Positions 57,929 to 64,000 of a stretch of DNA of 64,000 nt are shown in pieces. The DNA comes from Isoperla grammatica. Its lineage: Eukaryota > Arthropoda > Insecta > Plecoptera > Perlodidae. The DNA is taken from positions 34,501,488 through 34,565,487 of the forward strand of contig OX246741.1 in assembly GCA_945910005.1 (NCBI GenBank), in the 5' to 3' direction. Numbering within the stretch: the stretch's first letter is position 1; the number at the start of each line of letters is the position of its first letter. The notes under the pieces are model-generated. The model had not been told where the DNA came from. It ran no database searches and saw only the letters and a list, made by a program, of their open reading frames with translations. Made by a program: the position numbers and the translations under genes.

Positions 57929-59199
57929 GTGGTTCAACGAAAAGAATGCAATATATTTTAAATGTAAATGTCCTGGGCCTGACTATCTGCACCCGTGAGG
58001 CTGTCAAGTACATGAGGGCGCGAGGGGTGAACGACGGGCACATCATACACATCAACAGGTGAGCACAGTGTGAATGCCCTGGGCCTGAGTATCTGCACCC
58101 GCGAGGCTGTCAAGTCCATGAGGGCGCGAGGGGTGGACGACGGGCACATCATACACATCAACAGGTGAGCACAGTGTGAATGTCCTGGGCCTGAGTATCT
58201 GCACCCGCGAGGCTGTCAAGTCCATGAGGGCGCGAGGGGTGGACGACGGGCACATCATACACATCAACAGGTGAGCACAGTGTGAATGTCCTGGGCCTGA
58301 GTATCTGCACCCGCGAGGCTGTCAAGTCCATGAGGGCGCGAGGGGTGGACGACGGGCACATCATACACATCAACAGGTGAGCACAGTGTGAATGTCCTGG
58401 GCCTGAGTATCTGCACCCGTGAGGCTGTCAAGTCCATGAAGGCGCGAGGGGTGGACGACGGGCACATCATACACATCAACAGGTGAGCACAGTGTGAATG
58501 TCCTGGGCCTGAGTATCTGCACCCGCGAGGCTGTCAAGTCCATGAAGGCGCGAGGGGTGGACGACGGGCACATCATACACATCAACAGGTGAGCACAGTG
58601 TGAATGTCCTGGGCCTGAGTATCTGCACCCGTGAGGCTGTCAAGTCCATGAAGGCGCGAGGGGTGGACGACGGGCACATCATACACATCAACAGGTGAGC
58701 ACAGTGTGAATGTCCTGGGCCTGAGTATCTGCACCCGCGAGGCTGTCAAGTCCATGAGGGCGCGAGGGGTGGACGACAGGCACATCATACACATCAACAG
58801 GTGAGCACAGTGTGAATGTCCTGGGCCTGAGGATCTGCACCCACACAAAATAATCATTCAAGAACTGAGAATAAAATATTTTATTTTAAAATTCAGATTT
58901 AAATTTGTTCTTACAAATTTTTAAGTATTATTTTTATAATATTGCATATCCAAGTTGATCAAAATTTCTTGTTTGATTTTATATCACAGAACACAATAAC
59001 AAGCACTTACTACAGGTGAATGACGTGTTTTTCTTTGTTTTCTTTTTTCTTTGGGTAAGCGTCCACGGGGAAATTAGTTGGATGTGAAATTAGTGGAGTT
59101 TAACAGTTTGTGTAATTAGTTCAAATTCAGATGGCTGGTTTGTAATTCATGTTTAAGGTGCATTAGTTGACTATCAAACCAGTCGGAGAGACAAGCATA
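57929..59199 (+). pseudogene. F': truncated copy of SDR gene F
   Basis: The first exon-3 copy (57929-58058, acceptor TTACAG) encodes a degenerate GGSTKRMQYILN and has KYMRARGVNDG instead of [11 protein letters not shown]. It is followed by a 106-bp array, then DNA like gene F intron 3 (58850-59130). Exons 4 and 5 are deleted. Exon 6 (about 59158-59199) reads V-H-stop because GAG became TAG (59164-59166). Exons 1-2 are absent. This is clearly a pseudogene. Confidence 0.85.
57965..58842 (+). repeat. 106-bp exon-3 donor minisatellite in pseudogene F', 8 donors
   Basis: Exon ends at 58058, 58164, 58270, 58376, 58482, 58588, 58694 and 58800, then a partial unit. Copies 2 to 8 retain clean exon sequence and donors although the host gene is dead; several share AGG to AAG (R to K) and C/T variants in blocks. 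Confidence 0.93.
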
Positions 59200-59800
59200 C
59201 GCAGAACAACTGTGCTTGCATTTGCACAGACAACATATTATACATTTTACAACATTACTTAACAGTTACAATATAACAAAACATTATCTGTGCATTATTT
59301 CTGTTCACATTGACATTGCAATTAAAACAATAACTCACCGCATTGAACTAAATAATGACATCATACGATCTAGTCCACTAACTCCTTTGTCTTCCATAAT
59401 ATGAATTCTTCTCAATGATCTATATAATATATAACATTCCCAGCGTATGGATTGATTTAAGAAAATGGTATTGACGACTGTGTATGCGTAATACGTTGTT
59501 ATTGTTTTTAAGTATTGTTTCAGTGTTTTCCTTCCATGCATTCTTCTAAGTGATCTATATAACATTCCCAGCGTAGCAATTGACTCAAGGAAAAGGAAAA
59601 AGAAACACTAACGATCACCTGTCCACTACATGGTTTGAGTTTATTGATTGAAAAGATTAAACTGACAACATATTGTATCACTGTAGCTAAGCACACTTGC
59701 TACAGACATTGTGTTATAGACTGTAGTGATATCTGAGCACTGCATATTATGTTAGTCTTGAATATACAGGAGTTTGAAACATATATATTAACTTCTATGG

Positions 59801-62800
59801 TTACATCGCCTCTCCAACAGGTTTGATTGTAAGTTCATGAATCTGTAACAGAAAAATAAATTATTATACTAGCTGGGTTGACATAGTGACAGGCATTTAT
59901 ATATTTAGAATGTTCAAAACGGTGACCGGAGAACTGGCCCCTGGAGAACTGGCCCCCCTATAATTAAAACCGCGAGCGGAGAAGTGGCCCCCTACCCCCG
60001 GAGAAGTGGCCTCCTTGCCTAAATAATGACGAAAGTTTACTAGATGGTCTTTATTACGAAAATTGAGCGCGTCATTTAAATCTAATACTGAGCATTGTTT
60101 ATTTATTTATTCACAACAGTGTAATGACCTATTATTTTTCTTATCTCACGCAAAACTTTTACAATATCGAAATGTCGAGTTGTCGCTTGTATCGAACAGG
60201 GAGCCTGAGTGTCATTTGAAAATATTTCTTCCCGCAAATAAGTAGAAGACCATTTCCCAGCTTCCTAATATATTTGCAGCTTTTGGATTTGTCACTGAAA
60301 AATCAAATGTTGAAAAAATATTTCTTTAGACTGCGGCAATGTCTTCTAAGTATTTCCTTCCATGTCTTCCAGTCCAGCAGCCAGCAGCCAGTGGGGGGTG
60401 CGGGGTAGGGGTGCCCAAAGGATTAATTGTGTTGAATTTTTTACTGTTTTTATTTTATCACGGCCAAATCGTTGAATGAAATCTATTTAAGGCCTTTGAT
60501 TCGTGTAAGGAATAAAAAATATAGTTTTATCCACATTTTCATTTTCTTGTATGCCCTGGAAATAATTTTGTTTTTACTTTTTCAAAAAAGAAGTCAAACT
60601 GGACCGAAATTGCTCGTTTGATCCCCCGCATCCACCACTGGCCAACTGGCAAAAAGGTGTATGTCCACTCCAAAATAACCAGCCTATCATAAAATATGGG
60701 ACTCCACTTCTCCGCATGGTGGTGGTGGGAGGGGGGTTGGGGGTGTTCTTTTCCTATCTGGGAGCTGGTCTATGAGCAAAAAGCAATTTTCAAACTTCAT
60801 ATTTTATTAAGTTCTTTTTTTTCCACATAGATACTAGAGCATGGTACTAATCTAAAATGGCCTGAAAACTGTGACACATATACGCTCAAACACTAAAAAA
60901 TGTGCATATCTGCATATTTTGATCGAACCACTTGCCCAAATTACAAAACCAAATATAGCAGATTTACACAAAAGGTAATTGCGTACGTCAATATTTTTTT
61001 TGGGTCAAAATTCACGGGTCAAACGGGTCAAAAGTCACGGGACGATTGCACCCAAGGACAGCAACAGAATCAACAGGGCTGATTCGGAACAACCTTATGA
61101 ATGTATTATGTGCCTCGGTGCTAGGACGACTCCAAAGTCACTGTTTACAAATTCCTAAGCCAACAACTGATAGACGCTACAGCTACCTATTTACAGTAAG
61201 TATTTTCCTGTCGCTACTTTTTAAAAAGTGCGCGTAAACGGGAGTTTACGATTATATAGACCATTCTGAAAATATTGGGCAGCAACAACAGAATATCAAG
61301 AGGAGGCCACTTCTCCGGGGGGGAGGGGCCACTTCTCCGGGGGTAGGGGGCCACTTCTCCGCTCGCGGTTTTAATTATAGGGGGGCCAGTTCTCCAGGGG
61401 CCAGTTCTCCGTGAATCGTTCAAAACAGAGAGCTAAACATAATATAACTCCAGTCATGTTTATAATGTAGGGAATTAATTAACCAATGTTAAATAAACCC
61501 CCTAAAACGCACATTATTATTATTATTATTATTTGTTTTCCATTTAAATAACGGGTTGCAAAAAATACCACAGCTACTAACAGAAAGTGGCTGCCAACCT
61601 TACAATGATATGAAATGGGCTATGATTTGACATGAATACAAAAGTATATTTTTAAGAAAATGTAACAAAATATTATTAACATCAATTTGATGACATAAAA
61701 TATATCAATTTCAGATACCATCTAATTCTAAAGGACATTCCCAAATTTATATTTCGTGTGGCGTTTTAAAAGATATGAATAAGAACGGTACATATTTGGT
61801 TTAATTCTTTATGAACATTTCAATGGTCTTGCCTGCACATGTGGTGGAGCTCCCAACACATAGAGAAGTGCGTCGGCAATGTCCTTGGCTTCAAGGTGTG
61901 GAATAGTGTCAATCTCCTTGATAAACTCTGGGTTGCCAGATGCAGCAAATATCTCAGTCTTCACGACCCCCGGGCTGATGCTCTGCAAACACAGGTATTG
62001 TATAGTAACAACCTCTCGATACAACCTTACAGATAATGATATTGTCATAGACGAATGTCTCATCGTGGATTACCTGCTAGCAATATGGTTTCCAATACCG
62101 ATCGCTGATTGGTCACGTCAATCATCTAGGATGAACCCACTGGTATAGTGGACCCAAGATTACTTTACACCTGCTTTCGTCACATCCGGGGCAGTCGTAG
62201 CCAACCGGCGAACCGCCCGAGACACCAGCGCCAATACCGATCGTTGATTGGCTACGAACCAGTCGCCTGTGACGAAAGCATGTGTAAAGAAGTCTTGGGG
62301 CAACTATATGGTGGTCTCAAGACTAAACTTTACACATGCTTTCGTCACAGGTGACGGGTTCGTAGCAAATCAGCGATCGGTACTTGCGCGGGTGAGTCTC
62401 AGGCGGTTTGCTGGTTGGCTATGAGTGCCTCGCCTGTGACGAAAGCACGTGTAAGGTAATCTTGGGCCAAATTTATGGTTCTTTCGGAACAAAAACAACC
62501 CTGTCATGCTGAACGAACGGTGCTCTTTCAACATTCAACTCTTACAAAAATGAAGGTCCCAAATTGAAATTAATCTAGAAGTGAACGTGGCTCAAACATA
62601 TATAATGTAAGAAATTTGATTGAGGCTTATATGGAGATATTTATGAGACGTTTGTTGGACAAAATGCATATATAACCGATTCGCTAGCAACCACCAGCAT
62701 TCCTCTGCTCATTAGCATAACTCAACATACCTAAATACAGATCGGATAATTTATATCTGCCTTGGGATATGTATCCACACTAAAAAAAAATTTACAGAAA

Positions 62801-64000
62801 AACAAAAAACAAAAGTAAGCCCATTATGTTTCGCCTATTTTTGTTTTAATTATGTAAAAAAGTAGTGGTCCAAAAAATGAACTTTGCTTCTTAATATTAA
62901 TTAAAGTAGTTTCCTTTATTAGTTGAACGATTTTGAATGATGTGTCAACTGTGAATGCTTCTTGGTTTCTTATCTCGCGCCCATGCCCAAATGATTGTCA
63001 GTTTAGTAAATATCCTGGAGAGTCTGTCAACTAATATGTGAATGAAAGAATACAACAGTTCAGCTAGTAACTTATAGTACCGAGACTTACCGTCACTCTA
63101 ACGTTACTCTTGAGCGCCACCAACTCTAGTCTGAGAGATTCAGTCAGAGCCGTGACGCCATACTTAGAGGCCGAGTACATTCCGATGCCAGGATAGCTAA
63201 TGATCGAGTGGCCCGCTATACTGAAACAAATATCAGTTACATTGCAGCTGTAGTAATTTATCTAACGTATATCTTTAGATACATGTTAATTTGATGGACA
63301 ATGCAAGTTTTCATGCTGGGATGAGCTTTAAAAATCGTCTTCGGAGACTGGAAAACAACATACACTGCATGGGCTCACCTGTTGATGTGTATGATGTGCC
63401 CATCGTCCACCCCTCGCGCCCTCATGGACTTGACAGCCTCGCGGGTGCAGATACTCAGGCCCAGGACATTCACACTGTGCTCACCTGTTGATGTGTATGA
63501 TGTGCCCGTCGTCCACCCCTCGCGCCCTCATGGACTTGACAGCCTCGCGGGTGCAGATACTCAGGCCCAGGACATTCACACTGTGCTCACCTGTTGATGT
63601 GTATGATGTGCCCGTCGTCCACCCCTCGCGCCCTCATGGACTTGACAGCCTCGCGGGTGCAGATACTCAGGCCCAGGACATTCACACTGTGCTCACCTGT
63701 TGATGTGTATGATGTACCCGTCGTTCACCCCTCGCGCCCTCATGGACTTGACAGCCTCGCGGGTGCAGATACTCAGACCCAGGACATTCACACTGTGCTC
63801 ACCTGTTGATGTGTATGATGTGCCCGTCGTCCACCCCTCGCGCCCTCATGGACTTGACAGCCTCGCGGGTGCAGATACTCAGGCCCAGGACATTCACACT
63901 GTGCTCACCTGTTGATGTGTATGATGTGCCCGTCGTCCACCCCTCGCGCTCTCATGGACTTGACAGCCTCGCGGGTGAAGATACTCAGGCCCAGGACATT
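59801..64000 (-). CDS. SDR gene L, exons 3-6 (runs off the right edge)
   Basis: Minus-strand exons: 59801-59842 (exon 6, [12 protein letters not shown] and stop), 61833-61982 (exon 5, [20 protein letters not shown]), 63091-63220 (exon 4, YSASK) and exon-3 copies from 63379 onward. Exons 1-2 and the unique start of exon 3 lie beyond 64000. The exon-5 donor is GC (CAG/GCAAGA), as in gene K. Exons 4 and 5 are almost identical to K. A 1.5-kb transposon occupies intron 5 and a MITE intron 4. Confidence 0.82.
59921..61417. mobile_element. 1.5-kb long-TIR element with 9-bp target duplication (MULE-like)
   Basis: Terminal inverted repeats of about 95 bp with internal repeats GGAGAACTGGCCCC and GGAGAAGTGGCCCC; ends GGTGACCGGAGAAC and (inverted) GATTCACGGAGAAC. 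Flanked by GTTCAAAAC on both sides (59912-59920 and 61418-61426). The same site is empty in the H1 flank (AATGTTCAAAACAGAGAGC at about 43217) and in gene K intron 5 (AATGATCAAAACAGAGAGC at about 50775). Nine-base duplications and long TIRs fit Mutator-like elements. No transposase frame is visible, so it is non-autonomous. Confidence 0.88.
62150..62470. mobile_element. Nested or duplicated MITEs in gene L intron 4
   Basis: CCAAGATTACTTTACAC-like ends and the motif TGCTTTCGTCAC appear in alternating orientations (about 62172, 62271, 62337 and 62433), giving two consecutive inverted-repeat units. Part of the second unit also remains in gene K intron 4 (about 52345-52420). Confidence 0.65.
63379..64000 (-). 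repeat. 106-bp exon-3 donor minisatellite of gene L, at least 6 donors
   Basis: Exon ends at 63379, 63485, 63591, 63697, 63803 and 63909. The array continues past the window edge. The last visible copy differs (CTCTCATGG, GAAGATACTC), resembling the TTCACC variant seen in genes C and E. Confidence 0.93.

Overview
This is eukaryotic nuclear DNA, almost certainly from an arthropod and perhaps a hemipteran insect (the order is a guess). It has spliced genes with GT-AG introns, AT-rich non-coding DNA, many small inverted-repeat transposons, a 5S-rRNA-derived SINE, a decayed LINE, two tRNA-Gln genes and one EcKinase-family gene. Nothing looks prokaryotic.

The backbone is a cluster of paralogous short-chain dehydrogenase/reductase (SDR) genes of the DHRS11 / insect farnesol-dehydrogenase-like type. 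All share one six-exon structure with intron phases 0,1,2,0,0. Exon 1 carries the TGASxGIG cofactor motif, exon 2 NNAG, exon 3 the central helix, exon 4 YxxxK (the catalytic Ser codon is split across intron 3), exon 5 SISPG, and exon 6 the short tail HELxIKPxGE. From left to right: B (minus, exon 1 only), A (minus, 4226-15937), C (minus, 18946-28110), two exon-1 relics (minus, about 30026-30330), E (plus, 32056-35481), F (plus, 37408-42477, exon-4 acceptor damaged), an orphan terminal exon H1 (minus, 43113), an orphan exon 3 (plus, 44472), G (plus, 45729-48782, catalytic Tyr changed to Cys), K (minus, 50667-54284), pseudogene F' (plus, 57929-59199) and L (minus, 59801 to beyond the right edge). 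The right half was built by repeated segmental duplication of a tail-to-tail pair: F/H1, G/K, F'/L.

The most unusual property is that exon-intron junctions of these genes have become minisatellites. Each repeat unit contains a real splice site plus adjoining exon and intron: 75 bp at the exon-1 donor (B, A, C, E, F), 106 bp at the exon-3 donor (C, E, F, K, L, F'), about 40 copies of 144 bp at the exon-3 acceptor of A, 11 copies of 103 bp at the exon-5 acceptor of A, and two copies of about 123 bp at the exon-5 donor of C. In each case one complete exon remains at the edge of the array, so the normal protein can still be made if that edge splice site is chosen. The repeated exon segments are nearly identical between paralogs that are otherwise diverged, which suggests gene conversion or unequal exchange focused on the arrays.

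Intron 5 of gene C holds an intact EcKinase gene on the opposite strand (19886-21136) and two oppositely oriented tRNA-Gln genes that differ only at the wobble position. Mobile elements are datable by comparing duplicated segments. A 1.5-kb element with long terminal inverted repeats and a 9-bp target duplication sits in gene L, with empty sites in the H1 and K segments. A 5S-derived SINE sits in gene G but not in E. A LINE fragment interrupts the segment 5' of F'.
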